DNA of 64,000 nucleotides from Serratia marcescens (GCF_029846115.1 NZ_JARVZZ010000001.1:4092001-4156000); one strand, 5' to 3'. Positions 1-8,692 are shown, counted from the stretch's first letter. The notes: generated from the sequence alone by a model not told the origin. Numbers and translations are program-made.

Positions 1-2
1 AA

Positions 3-614
3 ATCACGCTGGGCGACTTCCTGAAAGGGATTAAAAACAAGAAATACCTGCTCTACGCGCTGCTCAACTTCGGCATGGTGTGCGGCATTTATGGCTTTGG
101 CACCTGGCTGCCGTCGATCATTACCGCCCTCTCCGGCAGCGATATCTTCCGCGTCAGCCTGCTGGCACTCATTCCCTACGGCCTGGCCGCGCTGCTGGTG
201 TACCCGTGGAGCCTGTGGGCCAGCAAAACCAAAAAGCTTGGCCTGTTCGCCGGCCTCAGCATGGTGGTCGCCGCTATCGGCCTGATGGGGGCGGTAACGT
301 TTTTTAAATACGATCCGCTCGTCGCGCTGTCGTTCCTGTGCATCGCCGCCATCGGCATCTACACCGCCGTACCGCCGTTTTTATCCATGCCCGCCAACAT
401 TTCCACCGGCGCGGCCGCGGCCGCCGGGCTGGCGGTGGTCAGCTGCATCGGCAATATCGGCGGCTTCGTCGCGCCTTATGCGGTGGGCGTATTGAACGAT
501 CTGACCGGCAACAGCGCGCCGGGGCTGTTTTTCCTGGCCTCGTGCCTGCTGGCCACCGGGTTGATCTGCATTTTCTACTGCGCGAAACAGCGCGAAGGCG
601 TCATCAATGCTTAA
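3..614 (+). CDS. MFS transporter, C-terminal part (cut by window start)
   Basis: The reading frame is open from the first bases of the window and ends at the TAA at 612-614, so only about the last 200 residues are present. They are almost entirely hydrophobic and form about six membrane helices, as expected for the second half of a 12-helix Major Facilitator Superfamily carrier. A charged loop (SKTKK) separates two helices. Only 21 bases separate it from the downstream dehydrogenase, so they are probably one operon and the substrate may be the sugar or polyol handled by the next two genes. The substrate cannot be told from the sequence. Confidence 0.8.
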   Translation: MTLGDFLKGIKNKKYLLYALLNFGMVCGIYGFGTWLPSIITALSGSDIFRVSLLALIPYGLAALLVYPWSLWASKTKKLGLFAGLSMVVAAIGLMGAVTFFKYDPLVALSFLCIAAIGIYTAVPPFLSMPANISTGAAAAAGLAVVSCIGNIGGFVAPYAVGVLNDLTGNSAPGLFFLASCLLATGLICIFYCAKQREGVINA

Positions 615-635
615 CGAACCAATAAGGAGTCAATC

Positions 636-1397
636 ATGGGCGATCTTGCGGGCAAAAAGGTCTTTATCACCGGGGCGGAACAGGGCATCGGCCGCGCGAC
701 TGCGGAGCGGCTGATCAAGGCCGGTTGCGACATCTATTTTCACTATCACAGCGACGAAAGCGGCCCCAAAGCGCTGGTGGCGCTGGCCCATTCATTGGGG
801 CAAAAGGCCGCTTACGGCTACGCCGATCTCATCGATACCGACGAAACGCTGCGCTGCGTTTCGGCCGGCGCCGAGTTTCTCGGCGGCATCGACATTCTGG
901 TCAATAACGTCGGCGGCATCGTCGGGCGCAAATGGCTGGGCGAGATCGACCGCGCCTTTTGGCAAACCGTGATCGACGTGAACATGACCACCATGCTGAA
1001 CGTGACCCAAAGCGCGCTGCCGTTCCTGAAGGCGGCAAACGGCGCCAGCATCGTCAACCTGGCCTCGCAGGCCGGCCGCGCCGGCGGGCATTCCGGCTCG
1101 CTGGTCTATTCCGCCACCAAGGGTGCGGTGCTCACCTGGACGCGCTCGCTGGCGGCGGAGCTGGGCGAGCACGGCATCCGGGTGAATGCGGTGGCGCCCG
1201 GTCTGATCCTCGGCACCCGTTTCCATAATCGCCACACCACCCAAGCATCGGCGGAGGAAACCGTTCGCGCCATCCCGCTGGGCCGCGCAGGCACGCCGGA
1301 CGACGTGGCACGCGCCATCGCCTTCCTGGCGGCGGAGTACGACGGCTTCATCTCCGGCGCCACCCTCGACATCAACGGCGGCATCTACCGCATGTAA
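636..1397 (+). CDS. SDR-family oxidoreductase
   Basis: A 253-residue classical short-chain dehydrogenase/reductase. It shows the N-terminal Rossmann glycine motif TGAEQGIGRA (residues about 11-20), the structural NNVGG motif near residue 90, a catalytic Ser in VNLASQAG, the Tyr/Lys pair in VYSATKGA, and a C-terminal FISGATLDINGG typical of the family. NAD(P) binding and oxidoreduction of a small alcohol or sugar follow from the family; the substrate is unknown. The ATG is preceded by AAGGAG at good spacing. It lies between an MFS carrier and an RbsD/FucU-like mutarotase, which suggests carbohydrate or polyol use. Confidence 0.85.
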   Translation: MGDLAGKKVFITGAEQGIGRATAERLIKAGCDIYFHYHSDESGPKALVALAHSLGQKAAYGYADLIDTDETLRCVSAGAEFLGGIDILVNNVGGIVGRKWLGEIDRAFWQTVIDVNMTTMLNVTQSALPFLKAANGASIVNLASQAGRAGGHSGSLVYSATKGAVLTWTRSLAAELGEHGIRVNAVAPGLILGTRFHNRHTTQASAEETVRAIPLGRAGTPDDVARAIAFLAAEYDGFISGATLDINGGIYRM

Positions 1398-1445
1398 TTC
1401 AGCTGCGGGCGGCACGGCTGCCGCCCCCTATTCAGGTATCGCCTT

Positions 1446-1862
1446 ATGATTAAATCCGCCATCACCCACCCGCCGCTGCTCGCCGCGCTGGCGCAATGCG
1501 GGCATAAAACCCAGGTGCTGATCGCCGACGGCAACTACGCCTGCGTGACCCACGCGCCGAAAGACGCCACCGTGGTCTATCTGAACCTGGCGCCCGGCAC
1601 GCTCGCCGCCCCGCCGATCCTGGAAAAGCTGCTGGCCTGCATCAACGTGGAAAGCGCCACGCTGATGGCTTGCCCGCCGGACTTCACCAACACCATCGAA
1701 GCCGAATATCGGCAGCTGCTGCCGGCGCAGTGCCCGGTCGAACACCTGCCGCGCGAGGCGTTCTACGCCGCGGTCAAATCAGATCGGACGCTGCTGGTGA
1801 TCGCCTCCGGCGAACAGCGCCGCTTCGCCAACCTGCTGCTAACGGTGGCGCCGGTGGTGTGA
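1446..1862 (+). CDS. RbsD/FucU-family sugar mutarotase-like protein
   Basis: A 138-residue protein of the usual RbsD/FucU length. The conserved His in AQCGHKTQVLIADGNY (about residues 17-32) and the following Asp match the catalytic region of the ribose pyranase/fucose mutarotase family, which interconverts anomers or ring forms of sugars. The rest (EYRQLLP, IASGEQRRFANLLL) fits the family's C-terminal half, where a GE-xx-PYAN-type motif closes the fold. It follows the SDR gene by 48 bases and is probably cotranscribed. The sugar is not identifiable. Ribosome binding sequence is weak. Confidence 0.75.
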   Translation: MIKSAITHPPLLAALAQCGHKTQVLIADGNYACVTHAPKDATVVYLNLAPGTLAAPPILEKLLACINVESATLMACPPDFTNTIEAEYRQLLPAQCPVEHLPREAFYAAVKSDRTLLVIASGEQRRFANLLLTVAPVV

Positions 1863-1869
1863 AAGGCGC

Positions 1870-1887
1870 GAGGGGGATGCCCCCCTC
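1870..1887 (+). terminator. hairpin after the sugar operon
   Basis: GAGGGGG and its complement enclose a 4-base loop just after the mutarotase stop codon. There is no U-run, so this may be an mRNA-end stabiliser or a weak terminator. Confidence 0.3.
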
Positions 1888-1949
1888 ATACTTCGCCGCC
1901 TCACACTTACGATGCGATTTCCCCAAAGAAAGCCGTTGGCACACGCATT

Positions 1950-1982
1950 GAATTGCAATTACAATCGTTGCATTTGCAATTC
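1950..1982 (+). promoter_or_regulatory. candidate MarR operator upstream of truncated E1-like gene
   Basis: The inverted repeat GAATTGCAA (1950-1958) ... TTGCAATTC (1974-1982) is perfect over 9 bp and contains a shorter palindrome AATTGCAATT (1951-1960). The 15-mer TTGCATTTGCAATTC at 1968-1982 recurs identically at 3590-3604 in front of the MarR and E1 genes. The shared element 17 bases before the ATG at 1999 implies common control, most simply by the MarR protein encoded at 3082-3519. Binding is inferred, not shown. Confidence 0.6.
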
Positions 1983-1998
1983 AAAGAGAGAGCTGTGC

Positions 1999-3081
1999 AT
2001 GTCGCCTCAACCTATAACAATGCCCGCAGCAGCAGCCGGTACCCTAACGCTGGCCGAGGCCTGTATCCGCAGGATGGCCACCGCCTATCAGCAAACCGGC
2101 GCCGCGTGTCCCTCTTCCACCGCCTGGACGGCGCAAGCCCTGGGCGAACTTAACGCCAGCGGCGACATCTGGCTTATCGACGGCAGAAGGCGCGCTGAGC
2201 CGCCGAGTTCCCATTACGCCACGGCCTGGCCGCTCTGGTTTGGCCATCAATCCGGACGCTATGAAAAACCGCTGTTTTACGTCGTCAACACGCCCTCGGT
2301 GGACATGCTCCGCGGGCTTGAGCCGGAAACCAATCGCAAGGGGATTTTCATCAGCGATGCGGATACCGGCAGTGCCGATTTGCCGAAAGGCGTGCAGGCC
2401 TGGTTCCCGCTTCAGCTCACGGCCATGCCGGGCTGGTTGCCCTTCGATCCGGCCAATGCCCGGGAAACCGGCGCGATACTCCACCATGCCCTGCGCGCGC
2501 TCTATCTGGAGGGAGCGAGGAAGATGGTGTATCTCGCGACCAACGCAGACAATGGCACCCTCTCTTCAGGGGAACCGTTTGTCGCAGAACAGGCGTTCAA
2601 GGGAATGTATCGCGTCGCCGCCGCGGCAGACTCGCCGTTGCAGATTCGCTTGTGCGGTGCCGGCCGAGCGCTCGCCCGCGTTCAGCAGGCGGCCGAGATG
2701 TTGAAAAACTGGGGGATTGCATCTGAAATCTGGAGCTGCCCCAGCTACACGCGGTTGGCGCAGGACGCCGAACTCGCCGACATGCAGCGCCAGGACAGCG
2801 GCGGCGAATGCCATCTGAAAGCGTGCCTGGGTGCCGGGAATGTCCCCGTCGTTGCCGTCACTGACTATTCGCACCTGATTGCCAACCAGCTCAGGCGATT
2901 CATTCCCGCGCGCTTTGCCGCGGTGGGCTCAGATTCACGGGTGCGCGGCGAAATCCACTACCCGCAGGCGGAATGGATTGCGCTCTGCGCCCTCAAACTG
3001 CTGGCCGACGAGCAGAAAATCCCTTCGGCGCTGATCGCCGATGCGCTACGCGTTCTGCACATCACCACACCCGATGCCTGA
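1999..3081 (+). CDS. truncated pyruvate dehydrogenase E1-like protein (C-terminal half only)
   Basis: A 360-residue protein. From about residue 113 it aligns with residues about 619-891 of the full E1 encoded downstream: KGIFISDADTG against KGFLLGATSGRT, VVAVTDYSHLIANQLRRF against VVVTDYMKIVGDQIKPF, and ALCALKLLADEQKI against ALAALKLLADEGRI. It has no GDGE thiamine-diphosphate motif, so it cannot be a complete E1 on its own. It may be a partner, a regulator or a decaying paralogue. The start at 1999 is chosen because it follows AAAGAGAG and because a longer upstream reading would run through the operator repeat. It is followed head-to-head (convergently) by the MarR gene with no gap, and shares its operator element with the E1 promoter. 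Confidence 0.7.
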   Translation: MSPQPITMPAAAAGTLTLAEACIRRMATAYQQTGAACPSSTAWTAQALGELNASGDIWLIDGRRRAEPPSSHYATAWPLWFGHQSGRYEKPLFYVVNTPSVDMLRGLEPETNRKGIFISDADTGSADLPKGVQAWFPLQLTAMPGWLPFDPANARETGAILHHALRALYLEGARKMVYLATNADNGTLSSGEPFVAEQAFKGMYRVAAAADSPLQIRLCGAGRALARVQQAAEMLKNWGIASEIWSCPSYTRLAQDAELADMQRQDSGGECHLKACLGAGNVPVVAVTDYSHLIANQLRRFIPARFAAVGSDSRVRGEIHYPQAEWIALCALKLLADEQKIPSALIADALRVLHITTPDA

Positions 3082-3519
3082 TCACTCTCTGGCCAGCTGC
3101 ATCGCGTTGTCCAACGCGTCGGAGAAGCGTGCGATCTCTTCTTCGCTGAACTGGTTGAGAAAGTGGGTTTTGACCACCGTGCGGTAGATCTCCCACATCT
3201 TTTTCCGCAGGGCCTTGCCTTCCTCGGTGATGGTGGCGAAGGAGGCCCGGCGATCGTCGTCGGAGCGAAAGCGCGTAACCAGCCGCTCTTTTTCCAGGCG
3301 ATCCATCAGGCGGGTCAGGTTGTAACGCTCAATCACCAACACGTCCGCCAGCTCATGCATGCGGCGCGTGCCGTTTTCCCCGCTTTCCAATCCCCATAAC
3401 ACGTCATACCAGGCGTAAACCGGCAGCCCCGCTTCCGACAACTTCGTCTCTATCTTTCTGATAATCGCCCGATGCGCGCGCACAAAGGAGAACCACAGGT
3501 CGGGTTGTTTATCTTTCAT
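3082..3519 (-). CDS. MarR-family transcriptional regulator
   Basis: A 145-residue winged-helix regulator. The central MHELADVLVIERYNLTRLMD (helix-turn-helix, about residues 53-72), followed by LEKERLVTRFRSDDDRRASF (the wing with DxRR), and ITEEGKAL are hallmark MarR features. Flanking helices should form the dimer interface. The ATG at 3519 starts MKDKQ; a longer frame upstream would translate the operator repeats into a Cys/Asn/Lys- and Leu/Gln-rich tail and is rejected. It is divergent from the E1 gene with about 155 bases between starts, filled with TTGCAATT repeats, so autoregulation and control of both E1-type genes is likely. The ligand is unknown; a 2-oxoacid or related metabolite is a guess. 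Confidence 0.85.
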   Translation of the reverse strand: MKDKQPDLWFSFVRAHRAIIRKIETKLSEAGLPVYAWYDVLWGLESGENGTRRMHELADVLVIERYNLTRLMDRLEKERLVTRFRSDDDRRASFATITEEGKALRKKMWEIYRTVVKTHFLNQFSEEEIARFSDALDNAMQLARE

Positions 3520-3546
3520 GTCATTTTTCTCGTCAAAACCGGTGAG

Positions 3547-3619
3547 TTGCAATTGCAATTGTAAAGGGATAGAGTGGCTTTCGCCATTGTTGCATTTGCA
3601 ATTCTTGCACTTGCAATTC
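3547..3619 (+). promoter_or_regulatory. cluster of candidate MarR operators between marR and E1 gene
   Basis: TTGCAATTGCAATT (3547-3560) is followed, after 29 bases, by two tandem 15-bp copies TTGCATTTGCAATTC (3590-3604) and TTGCACTTGCAATTC (3605-3619). The first copy is identical to one before the gene at 1999. The cluster sits between the divergent starts at 3519 and 3674, where a repressor could close both promoters. Confidence 0.65.
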
Positions 3620-3673
3620 ACTGAATTCCTGTATCGCTCAGCGCCTTATCAGGTAAGTACATTTGGAGCTTTT

Positions 3674-6349
3674 ATGAACCAACCCGCGGTAAAAGCAGAT
3701 CTTGACCCACAAGAGACGGCTGAATGGCTTGAGGCATTTGAAGGTGTCGCTGACATCGACGGCCGTGAACGCGCGCATTTTTTGTTGGCAAGAATGGCCG
3801 AAGCCGATCAGCGCAAGCACGGTGATTTCTTCAGCCTGGTCACCACGCCCTACGTGAATACGATCCCGGCCTATAAGCAACCGACGTATCCCGGCGATCT
3901 GGCCGCTGAAGCACGCATCAATGCGTTTATTCGCTGGAACGCCATGGCGATGGTGCTGCGCGCCGGCAAACACTCCAACGTCGGCGGACATATCGCCACC
4001 TACCAGTCGGCCGCAGTGCTTTACGATGTGGGGTTCACGCATTTCTTCCGCGGGCGCACCGATGATTTCGCCGGCGACATGGTGTATATCCAGGGCCATT
4101 CCGCCCCCGGCATTTATGGCCGCGCCTATCTCGAAGGCCGCATCGACGAGGAGTTGCTCGACAACTTTCGCCGCGAATCCACACGCCGCGGCCTCTCCTC
4201 CTACCCGCACCCGCGGCTGATGCCGGATTTCTGGCAATATCCCACCGTGTCAATGGGGCTGGGGCCGCTGACCGCCGCCTACCAGGCGCGCTACATGCGC
4301 TATCTGGAATACCGCGAACTGAAACCGCACCAGGGGAGAAAGGTGTGGGCCTTTCTCGGCGACGGCGAGATGGATCAGCCGGAATCGCTGGCGGCGATTG
4401 CGCTGGGCGGGCGAGAAAAACTCGATAACCTGATCTTCGTCGTGAACTGCAACCTGCAGCGGCTGGATGGCCCCGTGCGCGGCAACGGCAAGATCATTCA
4501 AGAGCTGGAAGGCACTTTCAAAGCCGCCGGCTGGCAGGTGATCAAGGTGATCTGGGGCAGCGGCTGGGACAAGCTGCTGCAAAAAGACCGCTCCGGGCTG
4601 CTGATGCAGCGCATGATGGAGTGCGTCGACGGCGATTACCAAACCTTCAAGTCGCAAAGCGGCGCCTATGTGCGGGAGCATTTCTTCGGCAAGTACCCGG
4701 AATTGCTCGAGCTGGTCGCCGACCTGAGCGACGATGAGATCTGGGCGCTGCACCGCGGCGGCCACGATCCGCAAAAGGTGTACGCCGCCTACCATCAGGC
4801 GGTGCATACCACGGGCAGGCCGACGGTGGTGCTGGCCAAGACCGTCAAAGGGTTTGGCATGGGGGAAGCCGGTGAAGGGCAGAACATCAACCACCAGCTG
4901 AAAAAAATGAGCCAGGATGCGGTGAAGGCCTTCCGCGACCGTTTAGGGCTGACAATCTCCGACGCCCAACTGGCAGAGATCCCTTACCTGAAGCCCGAGC
5001 CCGACAGCGCGGCGGCGAAGTACATCACCGCGACGCGCACCGCGCTGGGCGGCTACATCCCTGCCCGCTTCGGCCAATCCGCTCCGCTGGCGATACCGGA
5101 ACTATCGCGCTTCGACGGCCTCCTGAAGGGCAGCGGCGAACGCAACATGTCGACCACCATGGCTTTCGTCAATATCCTCGGCGCGCTGCTCAAAGACGCC
5201 AACATCGGCAAACTGATTGTGCCCATCGTGCCGGACGAGTCGCGCACGTTCGGCATGGAAGGCCTGTTCCGCCAGATTGGCATCCATTCCTGGCTCGGCC
5301 AGCTGTATACCCCGCAAGACGCCGGGCAGCTCAGCTACTATAAAGAGGCCAAAGACGGCCAGATTTTGCAGGAGGGCATCAACGAATCCGGTGCGATATC
5401 GACCTGGATCGCCGCCGGCACCGCCTACAGCAACCACGATGTCACGACGATCCCGTTTTATATCTTCTACTCGATGTTCGGGCTGCAACGGGTGGGCGAT
5501 CTCGCCTGGGCGGCCGCCGACGCACGCACCAAGGGTTTCTTGCTCGGTGCCACCTCCGGCAGAACCACCCTGATGGGCGAAGGCTTGCAGCATGACGATG
5601 GCCACAGCCACGTGCTGTCTTCCGTCATTCCCAGCTGCGTCTCCTACGATCCGACCTATGCCTATGAACTCGCGGTGATCGTCCAGAGCGGCATGCGCAG
5701 GATGTTCGTTGAACAAGAGGATATTTACTACTACATCACCTTGCTCAACGAGGGCTACCCGCAGCCGCCGATGCCGGCTGGCGTTGAGGACGGGATTATC
5801 CAAGGGGCGTATTTGCTCAAACAGAACGAAACGGCAAACCAAGAGGGCCCGCGCGCTCAGCTGGTCGCCAGCGGCGCCATCATGCGCGAGGCGCTGGCGG
5901 CGGCGGAGCTGCTGGCAGCGGACTTTGGCGTCGCCAGCGATATCTGGAGCGCCACCAGCCTGAGCGAGCTACGCCGCAACGGCATGGCGGCCGAACGCTG
6001 GAACCTGCTGCATCCGGAAGATCCGCCGAAAGTTCCTTATATCCAGAGCCTGCTGGCGGCACATCCCGGCCCGGTGGTGGTGGTGACGGACTATATGAAG
6101 ATCGTCGGCGATCAGATCAAGCCGTTCTTGCCCGACCGTCCCTTTATCGCCTTGGGCACCGACGGCTTTGGCCGATCGGACACCCGCGAGGCGCTGCGTG
6201 AGTTCTTCGAGGTCAACCGCCATTTCATCGCGCTCGCCGCGTTGAAACTGCTGGCTGACGAAGGCCGTATCGCCCGCAGCGAGGTCAACCGCGCCATGGT
6301 GCTGTATGGCATCGCCCCCGATAAGCCGGACCCGGCGGCGGTGAAGTAA
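3674..6349 (+). CDS. pyruvate dehydrogenase E1 component, homodimeric type (AceE/MdeB-like)
   Basis: An 891-residue E1 of the bacterial homodimeric class, close in length to AceE (887). It carries the thiamine-diphosphate motif FLGDGEMDQPES (about residue 230) ending with VNCNLQRLDGP, the conserved HRGGHDPQKVYAAY with the active-site His, RTFGMEGLFRQIGI, EGINESGAISTW and the C-terminal domain TDYMKIVGDQ. It should decarboxylate a 2-oxoacid and pass the acyl group to a lipoyl E2, but no E2 or E3 gene is nearby, so it must borrow partners or act alone. MdeB-type E1 enzymes (2-oxobutyrate, methionine breakdown) are a plausible alternative to pyruvate. Start 3674 follows TTTGGAGC. MarR-type repeats lie just upstream. 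Confidence 0.85.
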   Translation: MNQPAVKADLDPQETAEWLEAFEGVADIDGRERAHFLLARMAEADQRKHGDFFSLVTTPYVNTIPAYKQPTYPGDLAAEARINAFIRWNAMAMVLRAGKHSNVGGHIATYQSAAVLYDVGFTHFFRGRTDDFAGDMVYIQGHSAPGIYGRAYLEGRIDEELLDNFRRESTRRGLSSYPHPRLMPDFWQYPTVSMGLGPLTAAYQARYMRYLEYRELKPHQGRKVWAFLGDGEMDQPESLAAIALGGREKLDNLIFVVNCNLQRLDGPVRGNGKIIQELEGTFKAAGWQVIKVIWGSGWDKLLQKDRSGLLMQRMMECVDGDYQTFKSQSGAYVREHFFGKYPELLELVADLSDDEIWALHRGGHDPQKVYAAYHQAVHTTGRPTVVLAKTVKGFGMGEAGEGQNINHQLKKMSQDAVKAFRDRLGLTISDAQLAEIPYLKPEPDSAAAKYITATRTALGGYIPARFGQSAPLAIPELSRFDGLLKGSGERNMSTTMAFVNILGALLKDANIGKLIVPIVPDESRTFGMEGLFRQIGIHSWLGQLYTPQDAGQLSYYKEAKDGQILQEGINESGAISTWIAAGTAYSNHDVTTIPFYIFYSMFGLQRVGDLAWAAADARTKGFLLGATSGRTTLMGEGLQHDDGHSHVLSSVIPSCVSYDPTYAYELAVIVQSGMRRMFVEQEDIYYYITLLNEGYPQPPMPAGVEDGIIQGAYLLKQNETANQEGPRAQLVASGAIMREALAAAELLAADFGVASDIWSATSLSELRRNGMAAERWNLLHPEDPPKVPYIQSLLAAHPGPVVVVTDYMKIVGDQIKPFLPDRPFIALGTDGFGRSDTREALREFFEVNRHFIALAALKLLADEGRIARSEVNRAMVLYGIAPDKPDPAAVK

Positions 6350-6376
6350 CGCGCAGCCTACCCGCGCCGCCGGTTG

Positions 6377-7693
6377 TCACCTGCGGCGTTTTTCTTCCTT
6401 CGATTCGGCGGTGCGCGGCGCCCGCTCCCCCAACCGCACCACCGGGATATCCGCCAGCCGGGTGGTGTAGGCCGGCGACAGCATGTCGCGCTTCATTTGC
6501 CACGGCTTGACGATCCCCTGCCCGGCGAACCATACGCGCCCGCGCCCCTCCTGATTCAGGCGATCGAGGGTCGCCATCAGCCGCTCGCTGTTGCGGCGCG
6601 GCGGGCAGTCGTCGAACAGATCGATCTGCGCCATGGCGGCGGCGCTGAAATCCCCCAACACCACGCCGCCCTTCAGGTAACGCCGCCCTTCCTGCCAGAT
6701 GCTCTCCAGCGCGCGCACCGCCATGGCGATGATGTCGCGGCTGTCGTTGCTCGGCGTTTGCAGCCGGGCGGTGCCCATATTGCTGTAATACCCCTCACCC
6801 GCCGAATGCGGGCTGGTTTTGATAAACACCGACACGTTGCGACAGTAGCGCTTTTCCTGCCGCAGCTTTTCGGCGGCGCGTTCGGCGTAGCTGCAGATCG
6901 CCTCGCGCATGTGCGGGTAGTGCGTCAACCGCTGGCCGAACGAGCGGGAGCAGATGATCTGCTCTTTGGCGGCCGCCTCATCTTCCCACCGCAGGCACGA
7001 TTCGCCGCGCAGCTCGCGTATCGTGCGCTCCAGCACCACGCTGAAGGTTTTACGCGCCAGCCGGGTATCGCAGTCCGCCAGCTGCAGCGCGGTGTGAATG
7101 CCCATCGCCTGCAGCTGACGAGTCAGGCGGCGACCCACGCCCCACACCTCCTCCACCGGGATCAACGCCAGCAGCTTGCGCTGGCGCGCCGGATCGGATA
7201 AATCCACCACGCCGCCGGTGCCGCGCCATTTCTTGGCGGCGAAGTTGGCCAGTTTGGCCAGCGTTTTGCTCGGCGCAATGCCGACCCCGACCGTCAAATG
7301 CAGCTCGCGCCGGATGCGATCGCGCACCCGCTGGCCGAACGGCTCCAGCGCTTCGCAATGCGCCACGCCGTCCAGCCGCAGAAAGGCTTCGTCCAGCGAG
7401 TAGATCTCCACCGCCGGCGCCATCTCTTCCAGCGTATCCATCACCCGGCGGGACATATCGGCGTACAGCGCGTAGTTGGAGGAGAACACCGCGACGTTGC
7501 GGCGGCGCATCTCCTCTTTGATTTTGAAATAAGGCGCGCCCATCGGCACGCCCAGCGCCTTCGCCTCGGCACTGCGGGCGATCACGCAGCCGTCGTTGTT
7601 GGACAGCACGATCACCGGCTGCCCGCGCAGATCGGGCCGAAAGATGGTCTCGCAGGAGGCGTAGAAGCTGTTGACGTCCACCAGAGCGAACAT
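6377..7693 (-). CDS. umuC: DNA polymerase V catalytic subunit UmuC
   Basis: A 438-residue Y-family polymerase. MFALVDVNSFYASCE gives the first catalytic Asp and the steric Tyr region, LSNNDGCVIARS is characteristic of UmuC, and YSLDEAFLRLDG holds the catalytic Asp-Glu pair near residue 100. KTLAKLANFAAKK and GVGRRLTRQLQAMGI form the thumb helix-hairpin-helix region; the C-terminal half is the little-finger domain, with a short tail beyond the usual 422 residues. It does translesion synthesis with UmuD' after SOS induction. It has a LexA box of its own 54 bases upstream, because umuD is not adjacent but lies at 13105-13539, across an iron-uptake locus. Confidence 0.93.
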   Translation of the reverse strand: MFALVDVNSFYASCETIFRPDLRGQPVIVLSNNDGCVIARSAEAKALGVPMGAPYFKIKEEMRRRNVAVFSSNYALYADMSRRVMDTLEEMAPAVEIYSLDEAFLRLDGVAHCEALEPFGQRVRDRIRRELHLTVGVGIAPSKTLAKLANFAAKKWRGTGGVVDLSDPARQRKLLALIPVEEVWGVGRRLTRQLQAMGIHTALQLADCDTRLARKTFSVVLERTIRELRGESCLRWEDEAAAKEQIICSRSFGQRLTHYPHMREAICSYAERAAEKLRQEKRYCRNVSVFIKTSPHSAGEGYYSNMGTARLQTPSNDSRDIIAMAVRALESIWQEGRRYLKGGVVLGDFSAAAMAQIDLFDDCPPRRNSERLMATLDRLNQEGRGRVWFAGQGIVKPWQMKRDMLSPAYTTRLADIPVVRLGERAPRTAESKEEKRRR

Positions 7694-7746
7694 GGTTACC
7701 GACCTTTCATCGTCAGTGGGTTGTTATTCATAACGGCACCAATTTA

Positions 7747-7762
7747 CTGTTTATATATACAG
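7747..7762 (-). promoter_or_regulatory. LexA box of umuC
   Basis: CTGTTTATATATACAG matches CTGT-N8-ACAG exactly and is flanked by TA on both sides. It lies 54 bases before the umuC start. Confidence 0.9.
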
Positions 7763-7873
7763 TATTTGTATTTTTCTGGTGACGATCAAGTAGAAACCAC
7801 CCCATCTCTGCTATCCGCTTGATGCACTTTGGCTTTTAACTCAGCCTCCGTTTACCTGGAGCCGAGTTTTTCA

Positions 7874-8692
7874 TTAACGGCGAACTTCACGCAGATCGAA
7901 ACGAATCGGAATGGTCACGCTGAATTCCGCCTGCCCCGCTGCGATCTCGTTGCCGGGTGTGGGCAGTGGAGAAGCGCGCTGCGGTAACTGAAGCGCCTCC
8001 CGATCCAGCGAAGCAACCCCACTCGATCGCAATAGCTTCACGCCCAGCACGTTCCCCTGCCGATCCAACGTCACGGCAACCTGAACAACCCCCTGGCGCT
8101 GTTGGCGTACCGCCAGGACCGGGTAGCGTTTGAAACGGCTCAAATGCGCCAACAGCAGGCCGCTCCAGACCGAGGCATCCTGGCTCGGCTGTGACGCCAC
8201 GCTGGTTTGCGGCGCGGCAACACGCTTTCGGTCCAGAGACGGCGGCGCGCTGGTGCTTGATGCTCTTGAGCTTGCAGACGCTATTTTTTCCTGTTCCGCT
8301 TGCCTTGGGCGCGGCGGTTCCGTCTTCGGTCTGATGGGGTCGTTCCGTTGCCCTTTAGCCTTGCTCTGCCGCTCTGTCGCACGCGGCGCATGAATCAGCG
8401 GAGGCATCGCCGCCTCCGGTTCCCGATTGGCCTGCCGTTGCGCCACCGCCTGCACCTGGCGCACGCCGGTCGGCATCGGCTCCGCGCTGGGGGTCGATTC
8501 AGCCTGCTCGGCAACCATCATCAACACCATCGGTTGCGCCGCGGGCAGCAGCGGTGGCATCAGGTGATAACCGAGCCCAAGCCACAACGCACCATGCAGA
8601 CCCAACGCCAACACATTGGCGGTAGCCCAGCGCCATCGCCCGCCTGTTGGTGGTAAAGAGAAATCGCCAGATAATACGTTGTGATTGAACAT
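7874..8692 (-). CDS. TonB-family energy transducer
   Basis: A 272-residue protein with TonB architecture: a short cytoplasmic start, one membrane helix (about residues 25-44, ANVLALGLHGALWLGLGY), a long Pro/Gln/Ser/Arg-rich periplasmic linker, and a C-terminal domain (from about residue 185, RFKRYPVLAVRQQRQG, LDRQGNVLGVKLLRSSG, LDREAL) that should contact receptor TonB boxes. In the membrane helix the His of the SxxxH signature is kept (His33) but the Ser position is Ala29. It closes a row of same-strand iron genes (receptor, fecI, fecR), so it is probably the dedicated transducer for that receptor. HasB-type function is possible; hasA/D/E are not present nearby. Confidence 0.85.
   Translation of the reverse strand: MFNHNVLSGDFSLPPTGGRWRWATANVLALGLHGALWLGLGYHLMPPLLPAAQPMVLMMVAEQAESTPSAEPMPTGVRQVQAVAQRQANREPEAAMPPLIHAPRATERQSKAKGQRNDPIRPKTEPPRPRQAEQEKIASASSRASSTSAPPSLDRKRVAAPQTSVASQPSQDASVWSGLLLAHLSRFKRYPVLAVRQQRQGVVQVAVTLDRQGNVLGVKLLRSSGVASLDREALQLPQRASPLPTPGNEIAAGQAEFSVTIPIRFDLREVRR

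Noticed and set aside
3520..3673. Longer N termini for MarR (to 3621) and E1 (from 3518)
   Set aside because: They would translate the operator repeats into Cys/Asn/Lys-rich tails; good ribosome-binding sites exist at 3519 and 3674.
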